Counted from the stretch's first letter, positions 16,655-25,585 are shown. The stretch: DNA of 29,169 nucleotides from Roseburia sp. CAG:309 (GCA_000434115.1 FR894022.1:46577-75745), one strand, 5' to 3'. Program-made: numbers and translations. Notes: generated by a model not told the origin, from the letters alone.

Positions 16655-16696
16655 ATCATATGATATAAATATTTAACTTTCAGGAGGGTATTAAAC

Positions 16697-17356
16697 ATGA
16701 AATTTTTTGTAGACACAGCAAAAATTGAAGACATCAAAAAGGCAAATGATATGGGAGTAATCTGTGGTGTAACAACAAACCCATCTTTGATCGCCAAAGA
16801 GGGCGGAAGAAGTCAGGAAGATGTATTGAAAGAAATTGCATCGATCGTTGACGGACCGATCAGTGGTGAGGTAAAAGCGACAACAGTAGATGCAGAAGGC
16901 ATGATCGCAGAAGGTAGAGAAATTGCAAAACTTCATGAAAATATGGTAGTTAAGATCCCGATGACAGTAGAAGGACTGAAAGCTACAAAAGTATTGGCAA
17001 GTGAGGGAATCGCTGTCAATGTAACATTGATCTTTACAGCCAATCAGGCACTTCTTGCAGCACGTGCAGGAGCAGCTTACGTATCTCCTTTCTTAGGACG
17101 TCTGGATGATATTTCACAGCCGGGAATTGACTTGATTGAATCCATCGCTGCTATTTTTGCAAATTATCCGGAAATTGATACAGAGATTATCGCAGCAAGT
17201 GTACGTAATCCAATTCACGTTACAGATTGTGCATTGGCTGGTGCAGATATTGCAACCGTTCCATATGGTGTTATTGAGCAGATGACAAAACATCCATTGA
17301 CAGATCAGGGTATTGCAAAATTCCAGGCAGATTATAAAGCTGTATTTGGTGAATAA
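16697..17356 (+). CDS. tal: Transaldolase, small (TalC/fructose-6-phosphate aldolase-like) type
   Basis: It transfers a dihydroxyacetone unit between sugar phosphates in the non-oxidative pentose phosphate pathway. The sequence opens with [17 protein letters not shown] and [14 protein letters not shown]; the Schiff-base lysine is K86 in VVKIPMT, followed by [19 protein letters not shown] and SPFLGRLDD. At 219 residues it belongs to the short TalC/FSA subfamily, so fructose-6-phosphate aldolase is an alternative name. The two genes immediately downstream encode both halves of transketolase, which strongly supports transaldolase. AGGAGG at 16682-16687 supports the start. The leader contains two strong hairpins. 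Confidence 0.93.
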   Translation: MKFFVDTAKIEDIKKANDMGVICGVTTNPSLIAKEGGRSQEDVLKEIASIVDGPISGEVKATTVDAEGMIAEGREIAKLHENMVVKIPMTVEGLKATKVLASEGIAVNVTLIFTANQALLAARAGAAYVSPFLGRLDDISQPGIDLIESIAAIFANYPEIDTEIIAASVRNPIHVTDCALAGADIATVPYGVIEQMTKHPLTDQGIAKFQADYKAVFGE

Positions 17357-17376
17357 AACTAAAAGGAGATAGGTGT

Positions 17377-18204
17377 ATGAATACGTTAGAATTAAAGAAA
17401 ATGGCTAACGAAGTTCGCAAGGGTATAGTAACTGCTGTACATAGTGCAAAATCCGGACATCCGGGTGGCTCTTTGTCTGCCGCAGATATTTATACATATT
17501 TGTTCTTCGAAGAGTTGAATATCGATCCCAAAGATCCGAAGAAACCGGATCGTGATCGTTTTGTATTGAGTAAAGGACATACAGCGCCGGGATATTATTC
17601 CGCGCTGGCTCACAGAGGATTTTTCCCGGTAGAAGATCTGACAACACTGCGTCATACCGGATCTTATTTACAGGGACATCCGGATATGAAACACATTCCG
17701 GGTGTAGATATGTCGAGTGGTTCTCTGGGACAGGGAATTTCCGCCGCAGTTGGTATGGCACTTTCTGCGAAACTGAGCAATGAAGATTATCGTGTTTATA
17801 CTCTTCTTGGAGATGGTGAGATTCAGGAAGGACAGGTGTGGGAGGCAGCGATGTTTGCCGGACACCGCAAACTGGATAACTTTGTGGCAATCGTTGACAA
17901 TAACGGTCTTCAGATCGACGGTAAGATTGATGATGTATGTTCTCCTTATCCGATCGAGGACAAGTTTAAAGCATTCAATTTCCATGTGATCAATGTGGAT
18001 GCACATGATTTTGATGCATTGCGTAAAGCATTTGATGAAGCAAAAGCAACCAAAGGAATGCCAACTGCCATTATTGCAAAGAGTATCAAAGGAAAAGGCG
18101 TTTCTTTCATGGAAAATCAGGCAAGCTGGCATGGAACGGCTCCAAATGATGAGCAGTATGCACAGGCTATGGCAGATTTAGAGAAAGTAGGTGAATCCCT
18201 GTGA
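17377..18204 (+). CDS. Transketolase, N-terminal (thiamine diphosphate-binding) subunit
   Basis: With the downstream gene it forms a two-polypeptide transketolase that moves two-carbon units between xylulose-5-phosphate and aldoses. The 275-residue chain covers only the PP domain: SGHPGGSLSAAD, SKGHTAPGYYSAL, SSGSLGQGIS, and the thiamine diphosphate/Mg motif from G145-D-G147 to N175-N176. Spacing after the transaldolase stop is about 20 bp with AAAAGGAG ahead of ATG 17377. It ends inside the start of the C-terminal subunit gene (GTGA overlap). Split transketolases are common in Clostridia and archaea, so this is not a frameshift. Confidence 0.95.
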   Translation: MNTLELKKMANEVRKGIVTAVHSAKSGHPGGSLSAADIYTYLFFEELNIDPKDPKKPDRDRFVLSKGHTAPGYYSALAHRGFFPVEDLTTLRHTGSYLQGHPDMKHIPGVDMSSGSLGQGISAAVGMALSAKLSNEDYRVYTLLGDGEIQEGQVWEAAMFAGHRKLDNFVAIVDNNGLQIDGKIDDVCSPYPIEDKFKAFNFHVINVDAHDFDALRKAFDEAKATKGMPTAIIAKSIKGKGVSFMENQASWHGTAPNDEQYAQAMADLEKVGESL

Positions 18205-19142
18205 GTGAAGTGAAAAAAATAGCAACTCGTGAGAGTTATGGAAATGCACTTGCAGAGCTTGGCGCAGAATACGAAAATCTTGTAGTTCTGGACGCTGACC
18301 TTGCAGCTGCGACAAAAACAGGAATCTTTAAGAAAGCTTTCCCAGATCGTCATATCGACTGTGGAATTGCGGAGTGTAACATGATGGGAATTGCTGCCGG
18401 TCTTGCAACAACAGGTAAAATTCCATTTGCAAGTTCTTTTGCCATGTTTGCAGCAGGACGTGCTTTTGAGCAGGTTCGTAACTCCATCGGTTATCCAAAG
18501 CTGAATGTTAAGATTGGTGCAACACATGCCGGAATCTCTGTAGGAGAAGATGGTGCGACACACCAGTGTAATGAAGATATTGCTTTGATGCGTACCATTC
18601 CGGGGATGGTAGTCATCAATCCGGCCGATGATATCGAAGCAAAAGCAGCGGTACGTGCCGCTATCGAGCATGAAGGACCTGTATATCTTCGTTTTGGACG
18701 ATTGGCAGTACCTGTGATCAACGATACACCGGATTACAAATTTGAACTTGGAAAAGGTGTTGTTCTTCGCGAAGGAAAAGATGTAACGATCATCGCTACC
18801 GGACTTCCGGTATCCGAATGTCTCGCAGCTGCAGACAAGCTGGCATCAGATGGCATTGATGCGAAGGTGATCAACATTCATACCATCAAACCATTGGATG
18901 AAGAACTGGTTGTAAAAGCAGCAAAAGAAACCGGAAAAGTAGTTACCGTAGAAGAACATTCCGTAATCGGCGGATTGGGAAGTGCAGTATGTGATGTACT
19001 CTCCGAAAAATGCCCGACACAGGTAATGAAGATCGGTATCAATGATACCTTTGGCGAATCCGGACCAGCCGTAGAACTCGTTAAAAAATATGGCTTGGAT
19101 GCAGACAGCATTTACGAAAAAGTAAAAGCGTTTGCCAGATAG
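18201..19142 (+). CDS. Transketolase, C-terminal (Pyr domain plus C-domain) subunit
   Basis: It supplies the pyrimidine-binding and C-terminal domains of the split transketolase. The catalytic glutamate is probably E58 in CGIAECNMMGIAAGLA; other family blocks are PFASSFAMFAAGRAFEQ, HAGISVGEDGATHQ, NPADDIEAKAA, YLRFGR and VEEHSVIGGLGSAV. The start is GTG 18201, which overlaps the upstream TGA by 4 bp, with TAGGTGA as binding site inside the upstream gene. At 313 residues it is the usual size. A terminator follows at 19174-19221, ending the transaldolase-transketolase operon. Confidence 0.95.
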   Translation: MSEVKKIATRESYGNALAELGAEYENLVVLDADLAAATKTGIFKKAFPDRHIDCGIAECNMMGIAAGLATTGKIPFASSFAMFAAGRAFEQVRNSIGYPKLNVKIGATHAGISVGEDGATHQCNEDIALMRTIPGMVVINPADDIEAKAAVRAAIEHEGPVYLRFGRLAVPVINDTPDYKFELGKGVVLREGKDVTIIATGLPVSECLAAADKLASDGIDAKVINIHTIKPLDEELVVKAAKETGKVVTVEEHSVIGGLGSAVCDVLSEKCPTQVMKIGINDTFGESGPAVELVKKYGLDADSIYEKVKAFAR

Positions 19143-19145
19143 AGA

Positions 19146-19159
19146 GTCTGAATAGTTAC
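19146..19159 (+). repeat. Solo terminal repeat of the 191-bp element family
   Basis: GTCTGAATAGTTAC matches the right end of copies A and B (GTCCTGAATAGTTAC) with one base missing. It lies 4 bp after the transketolase stop, with no element body or partner repeat nearby. A 12-base exact match is unlikely by chance in this window, so a remnant is probable. Confidence 0.6.
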
Positions 19160-19173
19160 AAATTAAGAATAAC

Positions 19174-19222
19174 AAAAAGAACCTAAGCGATGGGAAACCT
19201 CAAAGTTTAGGTTCTTTTTTTG
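19174..19222 (+). terminator. Terminator of the transketolase operon
   Basis: AAAAAGAACCTAA (19174-19186) pairs with TTTAGGTTCTTTTT (19206-19219), closing a loop of about 20 nt and ending in a run of seven T. It separates the operon from aroA. Confidence 0.85.
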
Positions 19223-19293
19223 CGGATTTCGTGGAAATTTTTACAAAAGTATGGTACGATAGTAGGTATCAGACCATAGAATGGAGGAGTTTC

Positions 19294-20604
19294 ATGGATT
19301 ATCAATGCAAACCATTGAAAAAAGGACGGTCGTACGAAGTGACTGTGCCGGGATCCAAGAGCATTACGAACCGTGCACTGCTTCTGGGAGCGCTGGCAGA
19401 GGGAAAGACGTTGGTGCGTGGTGTGCTTTTCAGTGATGATTCTCGTGTATTTATGAAAGCATTGGAGAAGATTGGGTTCTCCGTTAAGATAGATGAAGAG
19501 AAAAAAGAGGCAGAGATCGAGGGACTTGGCGGACGTGTGCCGGCAGGCTCGGAGCGAAACGTGTATGTTGGAAGTGCAGGGACGGCAGCCCGCTTTTTGA
19601 CGGCGATGCTTGCGCTTTCCGGGGAGCATTTTCTGGTGGAGTCTTCCGAGCAGATGAAGGCAAGACCGATGGAGCCGCTTTTGCGTGCGCTGGAGATGCT
19701 CGGAGTAACGTTTGAATATTTAGAAAAACCGTATGCATTTCCGTTCCGCATCTGCGGCAGAGAGGAAAATGGGGTGCGGGAAGTGGACTTGAATATCGAT
19801 GCAAGCAGTCAGTTTTTGAGTGCGCTTCTTCTCAGCGGAGTAATGTGCAACGAGGGACTGCAGATTCATCTGACGGGGACAAGGGATGCAAGATCCTATG
19901 TGCACATATCCATGAAGATGATGGAAGAATTTGGTGTTCATGTGGAGCAGACCGGAGAAAACAGTTATTTTGTGGCTCCGGGACAGACGTATCGGTGTGA
20001 AAAAGGCAGTTATCAGGTAGAACCGGATGTGTCCGCAGCCTGCTATTTTTACGGAATTGCGGCATTGACAGAAAGCCGTGTCAAGGTAATGCATGTGCAT
20101 TCTGACAGTACGCAGGGAGACATTCGATTCCTCGATGTATTGCGAGAAATGGGCTGCGGTGTCGAAGAGGAAAACGATGGCATCGTAGTAAAAGGACCAA
20201 AAAACAGAGCATTGCACGGCATTCATGTAAAAATGACAGATTTTTCTGATCAGACGATGACGCTGGCGGCAATCGCTCCGTTTGCAGAGGGAGAAACGGT
20301 CATTGACGGGATAGAACATATCCGCAGACAGGAATCGGACCGAATCCGCGGAATCGTCACAGAACTTACCAAACTTGGCATCCGATGCGAAGAACGCGAA
20401 GATGGAATGACGATTTATCCCGGAGAGATTACGCCGGGGGAAGTTGAAACCTATGATGACCACCGGATGGCGATGGCATTTTCGCTGATCGGACAGGTTA
20501 TGGATGGCATTGTGATCAAAGATGCCGGGTGCTGCAAAAAGACATTTGAAGATTACTTTGATGTATTGACAAACCTTGATTTAGCATCTAAGATAGAAGA
20601 ATAA
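19294..20604 (+). CDS. aroA: 3-phosphoshikimate 1-carboxyvinyltransferase (EPSP synthase)
   Basis: It joins phosphoenolpyruvate to shikimate-3-phosphate in the shikimate pathway. Visible motifs are VPGSKSITNRALLLGALAEG (K22, S23), GSAGTAARFLTAML, RPMEPLLRALEMLG, SSQFLSALLL, DVSAACYF, the late RRQESDRIRG and YDDHRMAMAF. ATG 19294 has GGAGG at 19283-19288 and gives 436 residues, the normal length. A GTG-started extension from 19231 would run through the likely promoter (TGGAAA-17-TACGAT, 19232-19260) and is rejected. Its precursors need erythrose-4-phosphate, produced by the transketolase operon upstream; another shikimate gene (aroDK) lies at 25582. argS begins 25 bp later. Confidence 0.96.
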   Translation: MDYQCKPLKKGRSYEVTVPGSKSITNRALLLGALAEGKTLVRGVLFSDDSRVFMKALEKIGFSVKIDEEKKEAEIEGLGGRVPAGSERNVYVGSAGTAARFLTAMLALSGEHFLVESSEQMKARPMEPLLRALEMLGVTFEYLEKPYAFPFRICGREENGVREVDLNIDASSQFLSALLLSGVMCNEGLQIHLTGTRDARSYVHISMKMMEEFGVHVEQTGENSYFVAPGQTYRCEKGSYQVEPDVSAACYFYGIAALTESRVKVMHVHSDSTQGDIRFLDVLREMGCGVEEENDGIVVKGPKNRALHGIHVKMTDFSDQTMTLAAIAPFAEGETVIDGIEHIRRQESDRIRGIVTELTKLGIRCEEREDGMTIYPGEITPGEVETYDDHRMAMAFSLIGQVMDGIVIKDAGCCKKTFEDYFDVLTNLDLASKIEE

Positions 20605-20629
20605 GACAGCGACGAAAGGATAGAAGACG

Positions 20630-22408
20630 ATGAAAAAAATAATCGATGTATTACAAGAAGTGATGGAAGGCGGATTTGAGCAGGCCGGCTATGATAAGAA
20701 ATTTGGATTTGTAACCGTTTCGAACCGCCCGGATCTCTGCCAGTATCAGTGTAATGGTGCGATGGCGGCAGCAAAACAGTACAAAATGGCACCGTTTCAA
20801 ATTGCGGAAAAAGTAGTAGAAGCAGTAAAAGAGAACGATGTTTTTGAAAAAATAGAGATGGTGAAACCGGGATTTATCAACATAACCGTAAGTGGAAAAC
20901 TGCTTGTGGATTTTGGAAAAGCCATGATGACAGAGGAAAAATTTGGTATTCCGGCGCCGGAAAAAGAGCGCACGGTAGTCATTGATTACGGTGGAGCCAA
21001 TGTCGCGAAGCCACTTCACGTAGGACATCTGCGCCCGGCAATCATTGGAGAGAGTGTAAAACGTATCTGCCGCTTCATGGGAGATAAGGTGATCGGAGAC
21101 GTGCACTTGGGTGACTGGGGATTGCAGATCGGTCTGATCATCAACGAAGTACGTCATCGTCAGCCGGAACTTCCGTATTTTGATGCTGATTTTACGGGAG
21201 AATATCCGAAAGAGGCACCATTTACGATTTCGGATCTGGAGCAGATCTATCCACATGCGAGCGGATATGCGAAAGAGCATGAAGATTACATGCAGGAGGC
21301 ACAGCAGATCACAGCGCAGCTGCAGGAAGGACATCCTGGATATATCGCCTTGTGGCAGCATATTTTGTCTGTTTCGATTGAAGATTTAAAGAAAAATTAT
21401 GATAAATTAGACGTTCATTTTGACCTTTGGAAAAAAGAGAGCGATGCCCAGCCTTACATCCCGGATATGGTAGAGAAAATGAAGGCAGACGGACTTGCGT
21501 ATATGAGCGAAGGAGCACTGGTTGTTGATGTGACAGAAGAAGGGGATAAAAAAGAACTTCCGCCATGTCTGATCGTAAAATCAAACGGTGCTTCGCTGTA
21601 TGCAACAACCGATCTTGCTACAATTGTAGAACGAGAGAAATTATTCCAGCCGGATGAGATCATTTATCTGGCAGATAAGCGCCAGTCTCTGCATTTTACG
21701 CAGGTGTTCCGTGTAGCAAAGAAGGCAAAGATTACAAGACCGGAAGTCGAACTTGTATTTATCGGTTTTGGTACGATGAACGGAAAAGACGGAAAGCCGT
21801 TTAAGACGAGAGATGGCGGGGTTCTCCGTTTGCAGGCACTTCGTGAGCAGATCAACGAAGAAGTGTATAAGAAAATGATGGAAAACCGCGATTATGAAGA
21901 AGCAGAGGCGAGAGAAATCTCGGAGACCGTCGGACTTGCCGCATTGAAATACGGCGATCTGTCCAATCAGGCATCCAAAGATTACATTTTTGATATTGAG
22001 AGATTTGCGTCCTTTGAGGGAAATACAGGCCCTTATATTTTGTATACGATCGTCCGTATCAAATCCCTTTTGGCAAAATACAGCCAGAATGGCGGCAGTG
22101 TAACAGAAAAAGGTGAGGCAGAGAAGTTGATGACACCGGACAGCCGGAGTGAGATCAATCTGTATCTGACACTTGCCAAATTTGGTGATATGATGGAAGC
22201 TGCGTACAGCGAGAAGGCACCACATAAAATCTGCCAGTTTATTTATGAATTAAGCGAAAACTTCAACCATTTTTATCATGAAAATTCGATTCTGGCAAAT
22301 GAAAACGAAGAGCAGAAGGCATCGTATATCCAGCTTCTGATCTTGGTGAAAAATGTGCTGGAACAGTGTATTGAACTGCTTGGATTCCAGGCACCGGAGA
22401 AAATGTAA
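20630..22408 (+). CDS. argS: Arginyl-tRNA synthetase
   Basis: It is a class I aminoacyl-tRNA synthetase that charges tRNA-Arg. The HIGH-type signature is H130-V-G-H133 in GGANVAKPLHVGHLRPA, followed by GDVHLGDWGLQIG. The KMSKS region is degenerate (GKPFKTRDGG), which is usual in ArgRS. The C-terminal anticodon-binding domain shows PYILYTIVRIKSLLAKY and ICQFIYELSENFNHFYHE. At 592 residues it is full length. AAAGGA at 20615-20620 lies 9 nt before the ATG. Copy B of the 191-bp element begins 5 bp after its stop codon, so its native terminator, if any, lies beyond or within that element. Confidence 0.96.
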   Translation: MKKIIDVLQEVMEGGFEQAGYDKKFGFVTVSNRPDLCQYQCNGAMAAAKQYKMAPFQIAEKVVEAVKENDVFEKIEMVKPGFINITVSGKLLVDFGKAMMTEEKFGIPAPEKERTVVIDYGGANVAKPLHVGHLRPAIIGESVKRICRFMGDKVIGDVHLGDWGLQIGLIINEVRHRQPELPYFDADFTGEYPKEAPFTISDLEQIYPHASGYAKEHEDYMQEAQQITAQLQEGHPGYIALWQHILSVSIEDLKKNYDKLDVHFDLWKKESDAQPYIPDMVEKMKADGLAYMSEGALVVDVTEEGDKKELPPCLIVKSNGASLYATTDLATIVEREKLFQPDEIIYLADKRQSLHFTQVFRVAKKAKITRPEVELVFIGFGTMNGKDGKPFKTRDGGVLRLQALREQINEEVYKKMMENRDYEEAEAREISETVGLAALKYGDLSNQASKDYIFDIERFASFEGNTGPYILYTIVRIKSLLAKYSQNGGSVTEKGEAEKLMTPDSRSEINLYLTLAKFGDMMEAAYSEKAPHKICQFIYELSENFNHFYHENSILANENEEQKASYIQLLILVKNVLEQCIELLGFQAPEKM

Positions 22409-22413
22409 AAAAG

Positions 22414-22604
22414 GTAACTATTCAGGATTCAATGTATGGAAATCAATGAATCGTCGTGCTTGCACGTAAGAGGCTTTGATTTCCATACATTGAGATCCTA
22501 ATAGGGCTCCCCTCCACATATGAGCATTTTTAGCCTTGTCAAAGGCGAGAAAGAACACGAAGTGTTCGAAATGCGAATGTGAGAGGAGTGTCCTGAATAG
22601 TTAC
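22414..22604 (-). mobile_element. 191-bp non-autonomous element, copy B (inverted relative to copy A)
   Basis: It is exactly as long as copy A and runs the other way. Ends are GTAACTATTCAGGAT (22414-22428) and GTCCTGAATAGTTAC (22590-22604), 14 of 15 bases complementary. Conserved unpaired blocks match copy A: 22520-22544 with 13532-13556, 22549-22568 with 13508-13527, and 22453-22471 with 13604-13622. Stem 2 here pairs 22429-22448 with 22474-22493 (19 of 20) but has a different sequence from copy A; stem 1 (22504-22519 with 22577-22593) also differs yet pairs with bulges. No clean 8-bp target duplication is visible. It fills the gap between argS and the DUF815 gene and may act as a terminator or processing site. 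Confidence 0.75.
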
Positions 22605-22635
22605 AAAAATTGTAAGAAAGATGAGGCGTGAAGTC

Positions 22636-23958
22636 ATGTATCGGGAAGTATCAAGATTGATTATGTATGGAAATCTGGGTCAGGATGAGATTTTAATGAG
22701 ACTCAGTGATATCTTTAAAGAAATAGAAGAAGATAAAGAATGTGCACAGAAAGAAGCTCATGTAAGGGCTCTTTACGACCAGATCTACCGCATTCTGGAT
22801 CTGGCGACAAAATACGGATTTGATAACAATTTATGGCAGTGTTACATCGCCTATCTGCTTGCCACTGACGAAAATCCGTTTAGTGTAATCTGTGAAAAAG
22901 TGGGAGCAAAGGCAGACGATGCCGCAAGTGTGAATCAGATCGTCAAACAGGACATGGAGTGCTTTTACAAATTATTCTATTTTGATTTTCAGGCGATCGA
23001 AACACTTTTGGAAGTGAAATGTTTTTCTATTCTTACGGAATATCATTCGATGGCGAAGGCGGAAAATACATACAATAAAAGTGTCAGCGAAAAAGTAAAA
23101 GAACTTGCTGCGGAATTGGGAAAAGCCAAAGATGCCGAGGATTTCTTTGACATTGTGACGAACTTTTACCGGGTTTACGGCGTTGGCAAATTCGGATTAA
23201 ATAAGGCATTCCGCGTGACACATACGAGTACCGGCGAATTGAATCTGGCTCCGATCACGCATACAAGTGATGTGACATTGGAGCATCTCGTAGGGTATGA
23301 GATCCAGAAAAAGCAATTGGTTGACAATACCGAAGCATTTGTAGAAGGACGAAAGGCAAATAACTGTCTTTTGTTTGGCGACAGCGGAACCGGAAAATCC
23401 ACCTGTATCAAGGCAATATTGAACCGCTATTACGATCAGGGATTGCGTTTGATCGAAGTGTACAAACACCAGTTTCAGGATCTGTCTGCCATCATTGAGC
23501 AGGTGAAAAACCGAAATTACAAATTTATTATTTATATGGACGACCTGTCATTTGAAGAATTTGAGATTGAATATAAATATTTGAAAGCAGTGATTGAAGG
23601 TGGTCTGGAAGTGAAGCCGGATAATGTGCTGATCTATGCGACTTCGAACCGTCGTCATTTGATCCGCGAGACGTGGAGTGACCGCTCGGATATGGCCAAT
23701 GATGAGTTACATCGTTCTGATACGATGCAGGAAAAATTATCGTTGGTGGCACGTTTTGGTGTCAGCATCAATTTCTCCAAGCCATCCAGAAAAGAATACG
23801 AAGATATTATTCTGGGGCTGGCGGCAGAAAATCCGGATATCCGGCTATCGAAAGAAGAACTTCTTATGCAGGCAAATGCCTGGAGTGTACGAAATGGTGG
23901 ATATTCCGGTCGTGTAGCGGAACAGTTTATCATTCATTTGAAATCGATAGAATCATAG
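22636..23958 (+). CDS. DUF815-family AAA-type ATP-binding protein
   Basis: The C-terminal half is a P-loop ATPase of the DUF815 family: a Walker A motif GDSGTGKS (nucleotides 23377-23400), Walker B-like FIIYMDDLSFEEFE, a sensor-like YATSNRRHLI and an RSD/RARFG-type late region (LVARFGVSINF). The N-terminal ~200 residues are helical and specific to the longer members. The in-frame ATG at 22621 lacks a good binding site, whereas GAGG at 22623-22626 sits 9 nt before ATG 22636, so I prefer the latter (440 residues). Biological function of the family is not established. The mobile element ends about 30 bp upstream, so this gene's expression may depend on read-through from argS or on a promoter brought by the element. 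Confidence 0.85.
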   Translation: MYREVSRLIMYGNLGQDEILMRLSDIFKEIEEDKECAQKEAHVRALYDQIYRILDLATKYGFDNNLWQCYIAYLLATDENPFSVICEKVGAKADDAASVNQIVKQDMECFYKLFYFDFQAIETLLEVKCFSILTEYHSMAKAENTYNKSVSEKVKELAAELGKAKDAEDFFDIVTNFYRVYGVGKFGLNKAFRVTHTSTGELNLAPITHTSDVTLEHLVGYEIQKKQLVDNTEAFVEGRKANNCLLFGDSGTGKSTCIKAILNRYYDQGLRLIEVYKHQFQDLSAIIEQVKNRNYKFIIYMDDLSFEEFEIEYKYLKAVIEGGLEVKPDNVLIYATSNRRHLIRETWSDRSDMANDELHRSDTMQEKLSLVARFGVSINFSKPSRKEYEDIILGLAAENPDIRLSKEELLMQANAWSVRNGGYSGRVAEQFIIHLKSIES

Positions 23959-23975
23959 AAAGGACGGAGGGCTCT

Positions 23976-24491
23976 ATGTGGGAATGTTTTTTCCCGGATT
24001 CGCGCGCGGCATCTGCTTATGAGATTGCTTACGAAGCGTATTATGAAAAAGGATATCGGGGAATCATATTTGATATTGACAATACGCTTGTCGAGCATGG
24101 GAAAGATGCAACGCAGAGAGCAGTTGAGTTGTTTCAAAGGCTGCGTGAGATCGGTTTTGCGACGACATTGCTTTCCAATAATAAAAAAGAAAGAGTGGAC
24201 CGCTTTAATAAAGAAATCGGCACAAATGTGGTCTGGAAAGCCGGAAAACCCGGTAAAAAAGGCTATCTTCTCGCAATGGAAAAAATGCATACGACAAGAG
24301 AGACCACATTATTTGTCGGGGATCAGTTATTTACCGATGTGTGGGGCGCAAAAAGGCTGGGAATCCGTAATGTGCTCGTAAATCCCATTGATAAAAAAGA
24401 AGAGATTCAGATCGTGTTAAAACGCTATCTGGAGCGGATTGTTTTGAAATCATATGAAAAGCAGTCCGGATTGGAGATGACAACGAAATGA
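23976..24491 (+). CDS. YqeG-family HAD-IIIA phosphatase
   Basis: The haloacid dehalogenase fold is shown by D33-I-D35-NTL (nucleophile D33), LLSNNKK (motif II), the lysine region WKAGKPGKKGY and GDQLFTDVWGA (D116, D121). The 171-residue length and N-terminal WECFFPDSRAAS match YqeG, related to phosphatidylglycerophosphate phosphatases such as yeast GEP4; the physiological substrate in bacteria is not certain. GGACGGAGGG precedes ATG 23976. It lies 17 bp after the DUF815 gene, and its end overlaps the peptidase gene by 4 bp (ATGA), so the three are likely co-transcribed. Confidence 0.9.
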   Translation: MWECFFPDSRAASAYEIAYEAYYEKGYRGIIFDIDNTLVEHGKDATQRAVELFQRLREIGFATTLLSNNKKERVDRFNKEIGTNVVWKAGKPGKKGYLLAMEKMHTTRETTLFVGDQLFTDVWGAKRLGIRNVLVNPIDKKEEIQIVLKRYLERIVLKSYEKQSGLEMTTK

Positions 24492-25585
24492 AAGAATTTT
24501 TAGAACAGCATAAATTGGATGCAATCCTTGTCCAGACCCCTGCCAATATGCGCAATATCAGCGGATTTACGGGAGAAGGACTGGTCTATGTGTCCAAAGA
24601 AGATGCCTGGATCCTGACGGACTCCCGCTATACGATCGCGGCGGCAGAGGAGAGCCAGAGATTTGAGGTGCTGGAGTATAAGAAAAATATCCGGCAGTAT
24701 CTTGTGGAAAAAATAGTAAATGAGCATCCGGAACTGGTAGAAAAACCATTCCGTATCGGCTTTGAAGATGCCGTTATGACAGTGGAGACATATCGGACGT
24801 TAGAAGCCATGTTTGAAAAGATGAGTTTGAAACAATGGAAACTTGTTCCATTGCATAAAAAATTGGATAAAATGCGTCAGATCAAAACGCCGGAAGAAAT
24901 TGAATCCATCAAAAAAGCCGAAGCAATCGGAGATGAAGCATTTACAAAAATTGTAAAATTCCTAACGAAATGCTATCGGGAAAAAATACCTGTTTCGGAA
25001 AAACAGGTGGCCGCACATATTGAATTTTATATGCGGGATGCCGGAGCAGAGGGAACGAGTTTTGATACGATCGCGGCAAGCGGGAGTCATTCTTCGATGC
25101 CTCATGCCGTGCCGACGGATAAAGTGTTGGAAGAGGGCGATTTCCTGACGATGGATTTTGGCTGTCTTGTCAATGGATATTGTTCCGATATGACGCGTAC
25201 GATCGTGTATGGCAGAGCCGATGATAAGCAGAAGGAAATTTACGATGTGGTGCTGCGGGCACAAATGGCGGCGATTCAGGCGATTAAGCCGGGGATGACA
25301 GGCAGAGAGGTCGATGCCATTGCCCGTGATGTCATAGCAGAGGCCGGGTACGGAGAGTGCTTCGGACATGCCCTTGGGCATAGTGTAGGACTTGAAATCC
25401 ATGAGACGCCATGTTTTTCCAAACGGGAAGAAAGTGTGATCAAGCCGGGAATGGTTATTACGGTAGAACCGGGAATCTATGTAGAAGGATTTGGCGGAGT
25501 ACGTATTGAAGATGTCGTTGTCATTACAGAAGACGGCTGCGAAGACATTACACATTCTCCAAAAGAAAGGATGGAAATACAATGA
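24488..25585 (+). CDS. M24 aminopeptidase P / Xaa-Pro peptidase family
   Basis: It removes residues next to proline from peptides in the cytoplasm. The creatinase N-terminal domain (~1-125) is followed by the pita-bread catalytic domain with all five metal ligands: D223 (TMDFG), D234 (CSDMTRTIVYG), H298 (GHALGHSVGLEIHE), E327 (VEPGIYVEG) and E341 (VRIEDVVVIT). At 365 residues it is the usual short bacterial form, which can be an Xaa-Pro aminopeptidase or dipeptidase; sequence alone does not decide. It overlaps both neighbours by 4 bp. A member of this family upstream of aroDK and efp is a common clostridial arrangement, with EF-P serving translation of proline-rich proteins. Confidence 0.92.
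   Translation: MKEFLEQHKLDAILVQTPANMRNISGFTGEGLVYVSKEDAWILTDSRYTIAAAEESQRFEVLEYKKNIRQYLVEKIVNEHPELVEKPFRIGFEDAVMTVETYRTLEAMFEKMSLKQWKLVPLHKKLDKMRQIKTPEEIESIKKAEAIGDEAFTKIVKFLTKCYREKIPVSEKQVAAHIEFYMRDAGAEGTSFDTIAASGSHSSMPHAVPTDKVLEEGDFLTMDFGCLVNGYCSDMTRTIVYGRADDKQKEIYDVVLRAQMAAIQAIKPGMTGREVDAIARDVIAEAGYGECFGHALGHSVGLEIHETPCFSKREESVIKPGMVITVEPGIYVEGFGGVRIEDVVVITEDGCEDITHSPKERMEIQ

Noticed and set aside
17377..19142. Transketolase in two pieces, considered as a frameshifted gene
   Set aside because: Each piece has its own ribosome binding site, start and complete domains with a GTGA overlap, the normal layout of split transketolases.
19231..19293. GTG-initiated N-terminal extension of aroA
   Set aside because: It covers the probable promoter; ATG 19294 has a strong GGAGG and gives the family's normal N-terminus.
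19720..20463. 247-residue minus-strand ORF opposite aroA
   Set aside because: Shadow of a clearly conserved gene; no recognisable motifs.
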